Below, piece by piece: positions 1-9,375 of a stretch of DNA of 50,599 bases. Below the pieces are notes generated by a model. That model had not been told where the DNA came from and searched no databases. It saw only the letters and a list, made by a program, of their open reading frames with translations. Origin of the DNA: Anaeroplasmataceae bacterium (GTDB lineage Bacteria; Bacillota_I; Bacilli_A; Acholeplasmatales; Anaeroplasmataceae); assembly GCA_020025015.1 (NCBI GenBank), contig JAHHSV010000008.1, positions 1-50,599 on the forward strand, written 5' to 3'. The position numbers were made by a program, and so were the translations under genes. Position 1 is the stretch's first letter; every line of letters starts with the position of its first letter.

Positions 1-109
1 GAGCTTGTTTTATTTTTAACAACCCATTTTGAGGGGTAAATCCCAAAGTCAGGTTATATATTAAGAGATGGCCTACAAAAAGTCAAATTAAGATTTTATT
101 AAGATTTTA
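1..109. other. Non-coding left edge with 11-bp direct repeat
   Basis: No gene is recognised here. The unit AAGATTTTATT occurs twice in tandem at 90-111, just beyond the stop codon of the ABC permease. No hairpin followed by a T-run is evident. Confidence 0.5.
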
Positions 110-1261
110 TTAGCTATTAAACATTATTCTTTCACTATTAAACATTTTACTTAAAGCAAAGCCTAATAATACTGAATAAACCAAATTAGATAAAACTGTA
201 ATTAAAACTGAAATTCCTGTAGCCTCAAAGCTTAAAATGCCAGTTAAGCACATTGCAACGTTATAAAATGGGATCATAAATAAGGCATCATTTTTAGCAG
301 TTATACCAAACATTGAAAGCATACCTACAGCAACAACTATAATCATAACTGGTGAAGCGTAGCTTGTTGCTTCCTTTATACTCTTACTATAGGCACTAAT
401 TAATGATAGTATTGCAACAAACAATAAAACTGTGCTAATTAAAATCAAAATTATGTAAAGGTAATCAATCGGTGTATAGCTTAAGGTTAAGCCCATAGCC
501 TGATTCATTTGCATAAGCTTTGGTATTGATAGAGCCAAGCCAATAAATGTACTTAAAGCACTACATAATGATACAATACTTAGACTTACAATTTTACCAA
601 CGGCTAAGCTGGTTCTTTTCAAAGGAGTAACAAGTAGGGTTGCAATGGTACCTCTTTCCTTTTCACCGGCAATTGATTCTGGAACAATCGCCATACAGCC
701 ACTAAATAGCATAACCACCAATAAATATGGTAATAAGCTACTAATAATCATACCAGTTTTCTCTTTTTCGGAAGCTAAATCATGGCTTAAGCCCGCCTTT
801 ATTTCAAAAACAGGTTCATTTAAACTACCTTCTATTTGCGTTAGAACCTGAGTATAAATTTGACTTACTGATGCAGATTCCTTTTTAACAGAATTATAAA
901 ACACCTCAACATTTGGCTTAGTTTCTCCAGTAAATCCTATGAAATCACCATTATAGATAACTACAAGATCAGCCTCTTCATTTTTCACATCATCCTTCAA
1001 ATCATCAATACTTTTATCATCTGGATTTAAGTACTCAATATTAATATTATTAAAGGCAGCTTTAAAGCTTTCAGGCTCATTAATTGCATAAACCTTATAG
1101 GTGTAATCCTGATCAACCTCTGCTAGCTTGGGAATAAATGTACCCATGGCATAGTATAAAACAAAGATTATAATACCAGGCATAATTAATGAGGCAAGCA
1201 TTCTCTTATCAGTAAAAAATCTTTTAAGCTCCTTTTTTATGATAGTTAATATTCCCTTCAT
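110..1261 (-). CDS. ABC-2 type transporter permease (NatB/YhaP-like)
   Basis: Membrane subunit of an ABC exporter, about 383 aa. There is one N-terminal transmembrane segment (about residues 20-42), a large extracytoplasmic domain to about residue 170, then about five hydrophobic segments. The cytoplasmic loop PESIAGEKERGT is typical of the ABC-2/NatB family. I place the start at the ATG at 1261 rather than the in-frame GTG at 1270, because GGTGA lies just upstream. It begins one base after the stop of the ATPase gene, so the two are translationally coupled. The C-terminus carries a short tandem duplication (MFNS..MFNS) that corresponds to a repeated CTATTAAACATT in the DNA. Substrate unknown; Na+ or drug/peptide export is only a family-level guess. 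Confidence 0.85.
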   Translation of the reverse strand: MKGILTIIKKELKRFFTDKRMLASLIMPGIIIFVLYYAMGTFIPKLAEVDQDYTYKVYAINEPESFKAAFNNINIEYLNPDDKSIDDLKDDVKNEEADLVVIYNGDFIGFTGETKPNVEVFYNSVKKESASVSQIYTQVLTQIEGSLNEPVFEIKAGLSHDLASEKEKTGMIISSLLPYLLVVMLFSGCMAIVPESIAGEKERGTIATLLVTPLKRTSLAVGKIVSLSIVSLCSALSTFIGLALSIPKLMQMNQAMGLTLSYTPIDYLYIILILISTVLLFVAILSLISAYSKSIKEATSYASPVMIIVVAVGMLSMFGITAKNDALFMIPFYNVAMCLTGILSFEATGISVLITVLSNLVYSVLLGFALSKMFNSERIMFNS

Positions 1262-1262
1262 A

Positions 1263-2033
1263 TTATTCACCTACAGCTTCCTTATATATTTCAAAGAATA
1301 CATCCTCTAATGGTTTTTCTCGTGTTAAGCTCTTAACGCTAGCTTCCTCAACTAATTTACCATTAATAATGATTCCAACTCGATCACAAAGCTTCTCAAC
1401 TAAGGAAAAAATATGAGTTGATATAATTATTGTTTTACCATTGGCCTTAAGCTCAGATAGATAATCAGTTACAACCTTTGCAGTTAGGACATCTAAGCCA
1501 TTCGTTGGCTCATCAAATATTATAATGCTAGGATTATGAGCTAAGGATATAGCCAAGCTTACCTTTTGCTTCATACCAGTTGAAAGGTCACCAACCTTAA
1601 CCTCCTTGAATTCATCAATGCCAAAGCGATTAAATAATTCATCCTTACGTCGTTTAATATCTTCTTCTGACATATTATGTAGATTACAAAAAAAATCAAA
1701 CAAATAATTTGGCGTAAAGAACTCCTCAAGCTTCAACTCACTTGTTAAAAAGCCTATTTTAGATCTAACTAAATCAGGATTATTAACAATACTGTTACCA
1801 GCTAAAAGCGCATCTCCACTATCTGGCTTAATTAAAGTAGCTAGCATTCTTAAGGTTGTAGTTTTTCCTGCCCCATTTGGACCAAGAAGACCATATATTT
1901 CTCCCTCATAAACATTAAAGGAAATACCTGCTACAGCAATCTTTATTTTTTCCTTAGTATGATTAAGCTTTTGTTGCTTAGCAGATAATTTAAAGGTTTT
2001 TTGTAAATTCTCAACAACTAATAGTGCGTCCAT
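1263..2033 (-). CDS. ABC transporter ATP-binding protein (NatA-like)
   Basis: Nucleotide-binding partner of the downstream ABC-2 permease, about 256 aa. Visible motifs are Walker A GPNGAGKTT, signature LSTGMKQK, Walker B IIIFDEPTNGLD and the switch histidine in STH. The ATG at 2033 is preceded by AAGGAGA at good spacing; a longer reading from TTG at 2051 lacks a ribosome binding site. The LSTGMKQ signature is characteristic of NatA-type exporters. A promoter lies about 60 nt upstream, so this two-gene unit is transcribed by itself. The transported substrate cannot be told from the sequence. Confidence 0.9.
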   Translation of the reverse strand: MDALLVVENLQKTFKLSAKQQKLNHTKEKIKIAVAGISFNVYEGEIYGLLGPNGAGKTTTLRMLATLIKPDSGDALLAGNSIVNNPDLVRSKIGFLTSELKLEEFFTPNYLFDFFCNLHNMSEEDIKRRKDELFNRFGIDEFKEVKVGDLSTGMKQKVSLAISLAHNPSIIIFDEPTNGLDVLTAKVVTDYLSELKANGKTIIISTHIFSLVEKLCDRVGIIINGKLVEEASVKSLTREKPLEDVFFEIYKEAVGE

Positions 2034-2067
2034 ATATTCTCTCCTTTGCAATTATCACAATTCTTTC

Positions 2068-2120
2068 TTAACGTTAAATTGTATAGCTGTATATTATACT
2101 ATAAAGTTAAATTTGTAAAG
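2068..2120 (-). promoter_or_regulatory. Promoter of the ABC-2 exporter operon with 10-bp palindrome
   Basis: Read on the minus strand, TATAAT (2093-2098) lies 16 nt after a weak -35 CTTTAC (2115-2120). A perfect palindrome TTAACGTTAA (2068-2077) sits just downstream of the expected transcription start and could be an operator. The -10 is strong and the -35 poor. Confidence 0.5.
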
Positions 2121-2148
2121 TAATATATCTATCAAGAATAGCCAACGC

Positions 2149-2173
2149 AAAAAAAGACTAAGTAAGCTTAGTC
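2149..2173 (-). terminator. Terminator of degV
   Basis: On the minus strand, GACTAAG and CTTAGTC form a 7-bp stem with a 4-nt loop, followed by seven T residues. It lies just past the degV stop. Confidence 0.85.
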
Positions 2174-2180
2174 TCCTTTA

Positions 2181-3050
2181 CTATCTCTTTGAAGCTATAA
2201 AGAATAGAGCGATTGTTCCTGGTCCTGAGTGAGAACCAATTACTGGGCCAATATTATTATAGATAATTTTTTCACAATCAACCAATTCATTAACCTTGTT
2301 TCCCACATATAAGGCATCCTCTAAATCATCACCATGTGCAATCATTATTGTTTGCTTAAATGAAGTATCAATGGTTTTTTTCATTTCTGTAACTAACTGT
2401 AATAAGGCTTGGCGTCTACCAATTTTCTTATAAACTGCAACAAGCTTACCCTCATCACTAACGTGTAAAACAGGCTTAATCTTAGCTAATTTAGCAACAA
2501 AGGCTTGAGCATTTGATAAACGGCCACCTCTACGAAGTGTATCAATATCATCAACAGTAAACCAATGTGCTAAATGAAGCTTCAAATCTTCAAGCTTTTG
2601 ATGGCATTCAAGAAGGCTAGCTCCTTCTGACTTGAATTTATTTGCGTAATAAACAAATAATCCCTCACCTAAGGATGCACACTTTGAATCAATAATCATT
2701 ATGCTTCGCTCTGGGTATTCCTCTTTAAGCTCTTCAACTGTTAGTCTAACTGTATTAAATGTGCCTGATAAAGCACTTGAAAAAACAATTCCTAAAATAT
2801 CTAAGCCCCTATCTAATTCTTTCTTGTAGGCTTCCTTAATATCCGGAATAGTTAGCTGACTAGTTTTAGAGACAGCACCCGCACGCATCTTATCATAAAA
2901 ATCGTGACTGCCCATTTCGCGCTCATCCAAATAATTTATGTATTCCCTACCTTCTACCTGAAAATGCATTGGGATAACCTTAATATCATTTGCTAAGACA
3001 AAATCATTAGGTAAATCACAGGTTGAATCTGTTATAATTACATAGCTCAT
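2181..3050 (-). CDS. degV: DegV family fatty-acid-binding protein (FakB-like)
   Basis: A 289-aa cytosolic lipid-binding protein. DegV/FakB proteins hold a fatty acid while the kinase FakA phosphorylates it for phospholipid synthesis. The N-terminal TDSTCDLP and the TSQLTIPDI segment (about residues 62-70) are family hallmarks, as is the conserved GSHSGPGTIALFF near the C-terminus. Length matches the family. The start has GGAGGAG upstream and overlaps the stop of the DEAD-box helicase by four bases (ATGA), so the two are co-translated. No FakA is present in the window. The family call is secure; the bound lipid is unknown. Confidence 0.9.
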   Translation of the reverse strand: MSYVIITDSTCDLPNDFVLANDIKVIPMHFQVEGREYINYLDEREMGSHDFYDKMRAGAVSKTSQLTIPDIKEAYKKELDRGLDILGIVFSSALSGTFNTVRLTVEELKEEYPERSIMIIDSKCASLGEGLFVYYANKFKSEGASLLECHQKLEDLKLHLAHWFTVDDIDTLRRGGRLSNAQAFVAKLAKIKPVLHVSDEGKLVAVYKKIGRRQALLQLVTEMKKTIDTSFKQTIMIAHGDDLEDALYVGNKVNELVDCEKIIYNNIGPVIGSHSGPGTIALFFIASKR

Positions 3051-4360
3051 CTACTTCTCCTCCATTTTTTCTTATCATCGTTACGCTTTAATGCTTTAGC
3101 AAGCTTTTCAACCTCAGCCTGACGTTTTTTCTTATAGCCCGGCTTAACCTTTTTACTCTTAGGAATATGAGTTTCAGCAATCTGAATGTAATTTTTCTTA
3201 GGGGCTATACGGGCCTGCCTTGTATTTCTTCCCTTATATGGAAGAATTTCACCATTCTTAATTTCAAAGTACTCTGGTACTACACCTTTTTTATTTAAAA
3301 GATTTAAATAAATATCATCAAGCTTATCGTATAAGGCATAGCTAATACCAGTTTGTCCCATTCTACCACATCTACCACTACGATGAACATAGAATTCATA
3401 ATCATATGGCAATTCATATTGAATAACGTGACTTACGCCTGGAATATCTATTCCACGAGCAGCTATATCAGTTGCGACAATATATTGATATTTTAGATTT
3501 AAAATTTCTCTAACTATTCTCTTTCTTTCTCTAATTGGCATATCACCATGAAGCATACAGCAATTGTAGCCTTCCTTAGTTAAGGCCTGGTAAACCATTG
3601 GAACATTTTCCTTCTTATTAATAAAGATAATTGCTAAATAAGGATTAATTAGCTTTAATAAATCATTTAAAACTACCAATCTGGTTTGATGCTTAATTGG
3701 TAGCCAAATATGACTAATTTTATTTTCAAAGGTATCATCTAAATCAATATAAACCGGATTCTTTAAATATTTTTTTAAGAAAGCTAAAATCTTCTCATGG
3801 ATTGTTGCCGAGAAAAACATCATTCTACTATCAGCTACAATCGAAGCTAAATCATCAAGCTCAGCTTGGAAGCCCTCCTCAAAGGACATATCAGCCTCAT
3901 CTACTATAAAATACTTAGTACGATAAGCCTTTAAGGCGTTACGCTTAACAACTAATTCATGAATTTTTCCTGGAGTACCAACAACTATTTGAGGTTGACG
4001 CCCCTCCAATCTTCTTTCTTCTTCATTACTATTTAAATTTGAATCATACAAACGAATATCTATGTTCTTTTCACTTTTTTGAGCAATTTGCTTAGTTACA
4101 TTAAATAATTGGAAGGCAAGCTCATTAGTAGGAGCTAGGATTAAAGCTTGAATTTCATTTAAATCCTCAGCTAAATCATTGAAAATTGGAATTAAAAATG
4201 AATGAGTCTTACCGCTTCCTGTTTTAGATCTTACTAAAACATTTCTATTTTCCTTAAGTGCTTCAAAGGTTTTAATTTGCACATTTGTAAATTTTTTAAA
4301 GCCTAATTCTTCTAGGGCATTTTCTAAATAATCTTTTTTAATATATTGCAAATCTAACAT
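3047..4360 (-). CDS. DEAD-box ATP-dependent RNA helicase (CshB-like)
   Basis: RNA helicase of about 437 aa, expected to act in RNA decay or ribosome assembly. Motifs in order: Q motif in GFKKFTNVQ, motif I SKTGSGKT, Ia APTNELA, II DEAD, III SAT, V ATDIAARGIDIPG, VI HRSGRCGRMG. The C-terminal tail (last 60 residues) is strongly basic, which would help RNA binding. I use the ATG at 4360 (MLDLQY), preceded by GAGGTGAAAG. The longer reading from 4411 adds 17 residues without a ribosome binding site. It precedes degV with a 4-nt overlap. CshB-type assignment rests on size and the basic tail and is less certain than the helicase call. Confidence 0.93.
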   Translation of the reverse strand: MLDLQYIKKDYLENALEELGFKKFTNVQIKTFEALKENRNVLVRSKTGSGKTHSFLIPIFNDLAEDLNEIQALILAPTNELAFQLFNVTKQIAQKSEKNIDIRLYDSNLNSNEEERRLEGRQPQIVVGTPGKIHELVVKRNALKAYRTKYFIVDEADMSFEEGFQAELDDLASIVADSRMMFFSATIHEKILAFLKKYLKNPVYIDLDDTFENKISHIWLPIKHQTRLVVLNDLLKLINPYLAIIFINKKENVPMVYQALTKEGYNCCMLHGDMPIRERKRIVREILNLKYQYIVATDIAARGIDIPGVSHVIQYELPYDYEFYVHRSGRCGRMGQTGISYALYDKLDDIYLNLLNKKGVVPEYFEIKNGEILPYKGRNTRQARIAPKKNYIQIAETHIPKSKKVKPGYKKKRQAEVEKLAKALKRNDDKKKWRRSR

Positions 4361-4512
4361 ACTTTCACCTCGCCGTCTAATTTTAACGTATTTTAGTAAA
4401 TAATTCAACAAATTTTCAATATAGCCATCTTTATAATAAGTTATTTAGTTATAGTTTTCCAATTCTAATGCAAAAAATTACTTTTTTTGCTAAAATAAGG
4501 ATTGGTGATAAT

Positions 4513-5385
4513 ATGAAAATAACTTTAATTAATCCCCAAGGCTACTGTAAGGGTGTAAAGCTAGCCCTAGATAAGCTAAGTGAGGCTATTACCTCTACTA
4601 CAACAAAAAGACCTATCTATATTCTTGGAGAAATAATCCATAATGATTTTATAGTAAATAAATTTATTGAGGCTGGTGCAATTTTACTACCAGAGGGGCA
4701 AAAAACCAAAGAGGAACATTTGGAAGAAATATCATGTGGTACAGTTATATTCCAAGCCCACGGTTCAAGCCAAAAAGCCTATGAAATAGCAAGAAAAAAG
4801 GGGTTTGATATAATTGATGCAACCTGTCCTTATGTTAATCTTATTCATAAAAGAATTATTGAATATGGAAGCAAAGGCTATGCAATAATTTATGTTGGTA
4901 AAAAAAATCATAGTGAAACAATTGCTAGCTTAAATCAAGGAATTAAGGTTCATTTAGTTGAAAGCCCAGCTGATATTGAAAGCCTTAAACTAGATAATCC
5001 TAAAATTTATATAACTAACCAAACAACCCTTAGCCAATTAGATTTAGAAAATATCTTTGAGGCTCTTAGAAATAAATTCCCTCAAGCTATCTTTGATAAT
5101 AAAATTTGTGATGCAACAACTAAAAGACAAAAAGCAGTTTTAGACCAGGATAAGGTTGATTTATGCATTGTTGTAGGCGATAAAAAAAGCTCAAATTCAA
5201 AAAGACTATTTGAGCTTGCATCTATAAATAATAAAGCTATATTTATTAGTAGTGTTTCCGAAATTAAGGATTACGACTTTACCTTAGTAAATAGTGTATC
5301 CATAACCTCAGGCGCTTCGACTCCTAGCTTACTAGTTGATGATGTAGTTAAATTTTTAGAATCCTTACCAAAAAATAAAGCATAG
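4513..5385 (+). CDS. ispH: 4-hydroxy-3-methylbut-2-enyl diphosphate reductase (IspH)
   Basis: Last step of the MEP isoprenoid pathway: an Fe-S enzyme that reduces HMBPP to IPP and DMAPP. The three cluster cysteines are visible in GYCKGV (near the N-terminus), DATCPYVN and KICDATTKRQ. The active-site histidines lie in IIHND and AHG, and SGASTP is present near the C-terminus. About 290 aa, normal length. The start is the ATG at 4513, after AAGGATTGGTGA; the upstream in-frame ATG at 4468 has no ribosome binding site. It works in the same pathway as dxs in this window. Its last 115 nt overlap the 3' end of dinB on the opposite strand. Confidence 0.95.
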   Translation: MKITLINPQGYCKGVKLALDKLSEAITSTTTKRPIYILGEIIHNDFIVNKFIEAGAILLPEGQKTKEEHLEEISCGTVIFQAHGSSQKAYEIARKKGFDIIDATCPYVNLIHKRIIEYGSKGYAIIYVGKKNHSETIASLNQGIKVHLVESPADIESLKLDNPKIYITNQTTLSQLDLENIFEALRNKFPQAIFDNKICDATTKRQKAVLDQDKVDLCIVVGDKKSSNSKRLFELASINNKAIFISSVSEIKDYDFTLVNSVSITSGASTPSLLVDDVVKFLESLPKNKA

Positions 5386-6542
5386 GAACCAAAACGGTTT
5401 TTGAAATCTTCAATTAAGGAGGAAATCTTAGCCGTTTTTTCTTTGTTATCAAGATTACTAAAAAGATTATAATCCTCTTCTAATTCATCATTTTTAATTA
5501 AATTACCAAAGCCTATCCCAATAAGCCTTAAATATGAGCCATTATAGTTATCTAAAAATAAATCTGTTGCAATATCAAATAAATAATAAAAATCATCACT
5601 ATATTCTAAAGACTTACTCCTAGTTACTGTTTTAAAATTTATATCCCTTAGGGTGATACTTACCGTTTTAGCCAAATAATTTTCTTTAACTAGGCGCTTA
5701 TGAATATCCTTAGCTAATAACCTAAGCTCATATAAAATTTCATCCTCACTATTTAACCTTCTATCAAAGGTTTTCATGGTTGAAATACTTTCACTTACAC
5801 TATTTCTATCTAAATCAATATAGTTTCTACTATTACCATTTAGCTTATCTAAAATCTCAGTGTAATATTCTAATGACATAACCTCAAGGATTTTATCCTT
5901 GTTATTAGTGTTATAAAAATCACCAATTGTATTAATTCCCTTTTCCATAAGTAAAGGGTAGGTTTTCTTACCAATTCCATGAATATCCTTCACTGGAAGG
6001 CTTGATAAAATTTCTTTAGCTTCTCTTTTTCTTATTACAGTTATACCTAATGGTTTTTTATAGTCACTACCCATTTTTGCTAAATATAAGGTTGGTGCAA
6101 TACCTATTGATGAGGATAATTTTAATTCCTTTAATAAGCGGGTTTGCATCTCCTTTGCTAGAACTAAGGGATGTCTTTGCTTTGAGGCCTCTGTCATATC
6201 TAAATAAGCCTCATCAATCGAAGCAACCTCAATTAAACTAGTATATTCCTTTAAAAAATCAATAAATTTATTGTGATAATAAACATATTTTTCATAGGGT
6301 AAAGAAACAATATTTAGATTTGGAAGTAAGCTAAAAGCCTCCTTTAAACTCATGCCACTATGGATTTTATACTTTCTTGCCTCATAAGAGCAGGTTGAAA
6401 TAACTCCGTAATTAGAATTTTCTCTGCCTATGGCAAAGGCTGTATTTCTTAGGGCTGGATTATAAATCTCAGCGACAGCACAAAAAAATGCATTTAAGTC
6501 AATATGAAAGATTATTTTGGCTTTATTTTGGTTTTTTTCCAT
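5271..6542 (-). CDS. dinB: DNA polymerase IV (Y-family)
   Basis: Error-prone translesion polymerase, 423 aa. The catalytic carboxylates are in HIDLNAFF (motif I) and SIDEAYLD (motif III). IGIAPTLYLAKMGSDYKKP follows, then helix-hairpin-helix IHGIGKKT and the little-finger domain to the C-terminus. The start has AAGGA upstream. The last 38 codons are antisense to the 3' end of ispH. That tail has no obvious clamp-binding motif, and the conserved domain appears to end before it, so the tail may simply be read-through into the facing gene. Confidence 0.93.
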   Translation of the reverse strand: MEKNQNKAKIIFHIDLNAFFCAVAEIYNPALRNTAFAIGRENSNYGVISTCSYEARKYKIHSGMSLKEAFSLLPNLNIVSLPYEKYVYYHNKFIDFLKEYTSLIEVASIDEAYLDMTEASKQRHPLVLAKEMQTRLLKELKLSSSIGIAPTLYLAKMGSDYKKPLGITVIRKREAKEILSSLPVKDIHGIGKKTYPLLMEKGINTIGDFYNTNNKDKILEVMSLEYYTEILDKLNGNSRNYIDLDRNSVSESISTMKTFDRRLNSEDEILYELRLLAKDIHKRLVKENYLAKTVSITLRDINFKTVTRSKSLEYSDDFYYLFDIATDLFLDNYNGSYLRLIGIGFGNLIKNDELEEDYNLFSNLDNKEKTAKISSLIEDFKNRFGSYALFFGKDSKNLTTSSTSKLGVEAPEVMDTLFTKVKS

Positions 6543-6618
6543 CTAACATCTTCCTTTTTTAGAGTTCTTAAGCTATAATATTATAGCATGTTGTAAGAAT
6601 TTTTGGTAGGTGAGAATT

Positions 6619-6810
6619 ATGTCAAAGAAAAAAAAGAACACATATGTAAAAAAAGAAAACACTACGACTAAGCCTGAAAAAAAATCATATGTTAGCCCAA
6701 CTAACACTAAATTAGGTAAAATTCTAATTTGGATTTTAATAGCTTCAATGGTTGTTGGCTCACTAGCATTAGTAATCTTTATGATTGTTAATCAAATTAT
6801 CAGCGTATAA
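6619..6810 (+). CDS. Small lysine-rich single-pass membrane protein
   Basis: A 63-aa protein with a lysine-rich N-terminus (SKKKKNTY..) and one transmembrane helix at about residues 32-58. The ATG at 6619 is used because AGGTGAG lies 6 nt upstream; the GTG at 6610 overlaps that site. It ends 3 nt before the HAD phosphatase start, so it is co-transcribed with it. Small basic one-helix proteins like this (DUF4044-type) are common in Bacillota, but I cannot assign a function. Confidence 0.75.
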   Translation: MSKKKKNTYVKKENTTTKPEKKSYVSPTNTKLGKILIWILIASMVVGSLALVIFMIVNQIISV

Positions 6811-6813
6811 TTT

Positions 6814-7620
6814 ATGATAAAATTAATTACTATCGATTTAGATGGTACTCTTTTTGATGACGAAAAGAATATTAGCGATGAAAACCTTTTGGCAATTGAT
6901 AAAGCTAGAAGTCTAGGAGTTAAGGTGGTTGTTGCCTCTGGTAGACCCTTAAATGGAGTTTTACCAACTCTAGCAAAGCTAGGTCTTACTTCTTCTAGTG
7001 ATTATGTTATATGCTACAATGGTGCTAAGATATTAAATGTAAAAACTGGCGAGGTTATCTTTAGTAGAGTTCTAGAGGGTTCTTCTATTAAGGAAATTAC
7101 CAATGTTGCTAAAAACTTCAATATCGATATTCATGCCTTTAGAGATGATGAAACCTTAATAACTCCCAAGCATAATGAATTTACTGATGTTGCAACAAGA
7201 ATAAATGAAATTAGAGATTACCTAGTAGACTTTTCTACAATTAAGGAATCTGATTGCTTCATTAAAATTGTTCTTCTAGCCAGCAAAAGCCATCTTGATT
7301 ATATTGAAAGCAATATGCCAGCCGATTTATTTAAAAAATATTCTGTTGTTAGAAGCTCAAAGATATTCTTAGAATTTTTAAATAAAGATGTCGATAAGGG
7401 AAAGGCTCTTATTGCTCTAGCAGAGTATTTAAATATTCCTCTAGCTGATACTATGGCTATAGGTGATGCTGGAAACGATTTAAATATGATTTTAAAAGCA
7501 GGTGTTGGAGTAGCTATGGAAAATGCCTTCTCCTACGTCAAGGATGCAGCTGACTATATTACCTTAGATAATAATCATAGTGGAGTTGCAAACGCAATAA
7601 ATAAGTTTATTCTAAAATAA
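6814..7620 (+). CDS. Cof-type HAD superfamily phosphatase
   Basis: 268-aa soluble sugar-phosphate or nucleotide phosphatase of the Cof/YidA type. Motif I is DLDGTLFDD (nucleophile and acid aspartates), motif II ASGRP, motif III a lysine in NKDVDKG, and motif IV GDAGNDLNMI. The C2B cap lies between motifs II and III. It follows the small membrane gene by 3 nt and ends at a bidirectional terminator. The family is sure; the substrate is not. Confidence 0.92.
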   Translation: MIKLITIDLDGTLFDDEKNISDENLLAIDKARSLGVKVVVASGRPLNGVLPTLAKLGLTSSSDYVICYNGAKILNVKTGEVIFSRVLEGSSIKEITNVAKNFNIDIHAFRDDETLITPKHNEFTDVATRINEIRDYLVDFSTIKESDCFIKIVLLASKSHLDYIESNMPADLFKKYSVVRSSKIFLEFLNKDVDKGKALIALAEYLNIPLADTMAIGDAGNDLNMILKAGVGVAMENAFSYVKDAADYITLDNNHSGVANAINKFILK

Positions 7621-7650
7621 AAAATATCACCCTAGAGTGATATTTTTTTT
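7621..7650. terminator. Bidirectional terminator between HAD gene and recN
   Basis: AAAATATCAC and GTGATATTTT form a 10-bp stem around a 6-nt loop, with T residues on both strands. The recN stop codon lies in the loop, so the element serves both converging genes. Confidence 0.85.
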
Positions 7651-9332
7651 GTTAATTCAATTAATTCTTTAGCATGATTAATAGCTGAAGCAGTTATATT
7701 TCTACCACTTAGCATTTCTGCTAACTTATAAACCTTTTCTTCCTGGCTTAGCATTTTAATATGCGCCTTAGTTCGGTTATTCTCTTCTTCCTTATAAACA
7801 TAATAGTTATAATCAGCAATCGCACTAACCTGTGGCATATGGGTAATTGAGATAACCATTTGATTTTTACTGATGGCCTTAATCTTTTTTGCAATCATTA
7901 AAGCCGCATCACCTGATACACCAGTATCAATTTCATCAAAGACAATTAAGCTTAGATTTCTTCTTCTCGCAAATATACTCTTAAATGCTAGCATTACTCT
8001 ACTTAATTCTCCACCAGACGCTACCTTATTTAAAGGATACTTTGGCTCACCCTTATTAAAGCTTACTAAAAAGTTTATTTGATCTAAGCCATTAGGATAA
8101 AATAAATCTAGATTAGTAATTGAAAAAGGTGGAATTTCTTTAAATTCAATCGCAAAATCAATATCAATTAAATCTAAATCCTGGCATTCCTTAATAATTT
8201 GCTTTTCTAAGCCTTTTGCTAAATTCTTACGATATTTTGAAAGAAGGATACCACAATTATAGGTAGTATTACCAAGCTTATTTAAGGAAGCCTCTAGCTC
8301 CTTAACTAAGCCATCATAATTAGTGATTTTTTCGATTTCAAACTCTAAGCTATCACGATAGCTAATTAATTCAGCTAAGGATTTATGATATTTTTCCTTA
8401 ATATTTCTTAATTCATAGCTTCTTTCCTGAAGCCTATCAAATTCCTTTGGATCAAATTCACTATTGCTTAATAGCCTATAAATTTCTGCCTTAGCCTCAT
8501 CTAAACGATAATAAGCATCATTAATTTCCTCATATAAGTCCTTATAGGCAGGATCAAGATCCTCAATTTTTCTTAAATTAGCAGCACTATCATAAATGCT
8601 ATCTAAATTAATGCTTTCATTATCTAATAAATTATAGCTTTCCTTTAGGCTTTCAAATATCCTATCATAGTTACTAAGCTTAGTTAGCTCTTGTTCTATT
8701 TCTAAATCCTCATTAGGCTTTAAATCCAAAAGAGTTAATTCCTTAAGCTCAAATTCTAAATAGCTAAGCTTATCCTGGCTATTTTTTTTGCTGTTTAATA
8801 AATTCTTATATTTACTATAGCATTCATTATATTTTTCTAAGGCTATAACATAATCATTTTTTAGCTTAGTTAATTCTTGGGTATCATCATCTAAATAATT
8901 AAGATAATTAGCCTCATCAATTAGCTTAAATAAATCATGCTGGACGTGAATATCTACTAAATAATTACTAATGCTTTTTAAATCTAAAAGCGTAACTGGC
9001 TTATTATTAACTGTTGCCTTACTTTTACTTTCTCTGATTTCTCTTGAAATTTCGATTTGATTAGGTTTTTCTAAATTAGCTAAGCCTAAATCACTAAGTA
9101 AGCTTAATAAATCTGGATTATTTGTAGTAAACCTACCATAAATATAGGCAAAGCTTTCACCGTGTCTAATTAATTCCTTTTCACTACGGCTTCCTGCAAG
9201 TAAGCTAATAGTATCAATAATTAAAGACTTACCAGCTCCTGTTTCACCAGTTATAACATTCATTCCCTCATTAAAGCTAACATTAATATCTTCGATTATA
9301 GCAAAGTTTTTAATAATTAAATTTTCAAGCAT
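7632..9332 (-). CDS. recN: DNA repair protein RecN
   Basis: SMC-like ATPase in double-strand break repair, 566 aa. Walker A GETGAGKS is near residue 30. Long coiled coils occupy roughly residues 150-370, and SGGELSRVMLA plus Walker B LIVFDEIDTG are in the C-terminal half. The start follows GGGAGGG. It is the last gene of the nusB-xseAB-dxs-tlyA operon, a conserved Bacillota order, although the arginine repressor gene that often precedes recN is absent here. Confidence 0.95.
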   Translation of the reverse strand: MLENLIIKNFAIIEDINVSFNEGMNVITGETGAGKSLIIDTISLLAGSRSEKELIRHGESFAYIYGRFTTNNPDLLSLLSDLGLANLEKPNQIEISREIRESKSKATVNNKPVTLLDLKSISNYLVDIHVQHDLFKLIDEANYLNYLDDDTQELTKLKNDYVIALEKYNECYSKYKNLLNSKKNSQDKLSYLEFELKELTLLDLKPNEDLEIEQELTKLSNYDRIFESLKESYNLLDNESINLDSIYDSAANLRKIEDLDPAYKDLYEEINDAYYRLDEAKAEIYRLLSNSEFDPKEFDRLQERSYELRNIKEKYHKSLAELISYRDSLEFEIEKITNYDGLVKELEASLNKLGNTTYNCGILLSKYRKNLAKGLEKQIIKECQDLDLIDIDFAIEFKEIPPFSITNLDLFYPNGLDQINFLVSFNKGEPKYPLNKVASGGELSRVMLAFKSIFARRRNLSLIVFDEIDTGVSGDAALMIAKKIKAISKNQMVISITHMPQVSAIADYNYYVYKEEENNRTKAHIKMLSQEEKVYKLAEMLSGRNITASAINHAKELIELTKKISL

Positions 9333-9375
9333 ATTTACCCTCCCTATAATATATAGACATTAAAATAAATATTTT

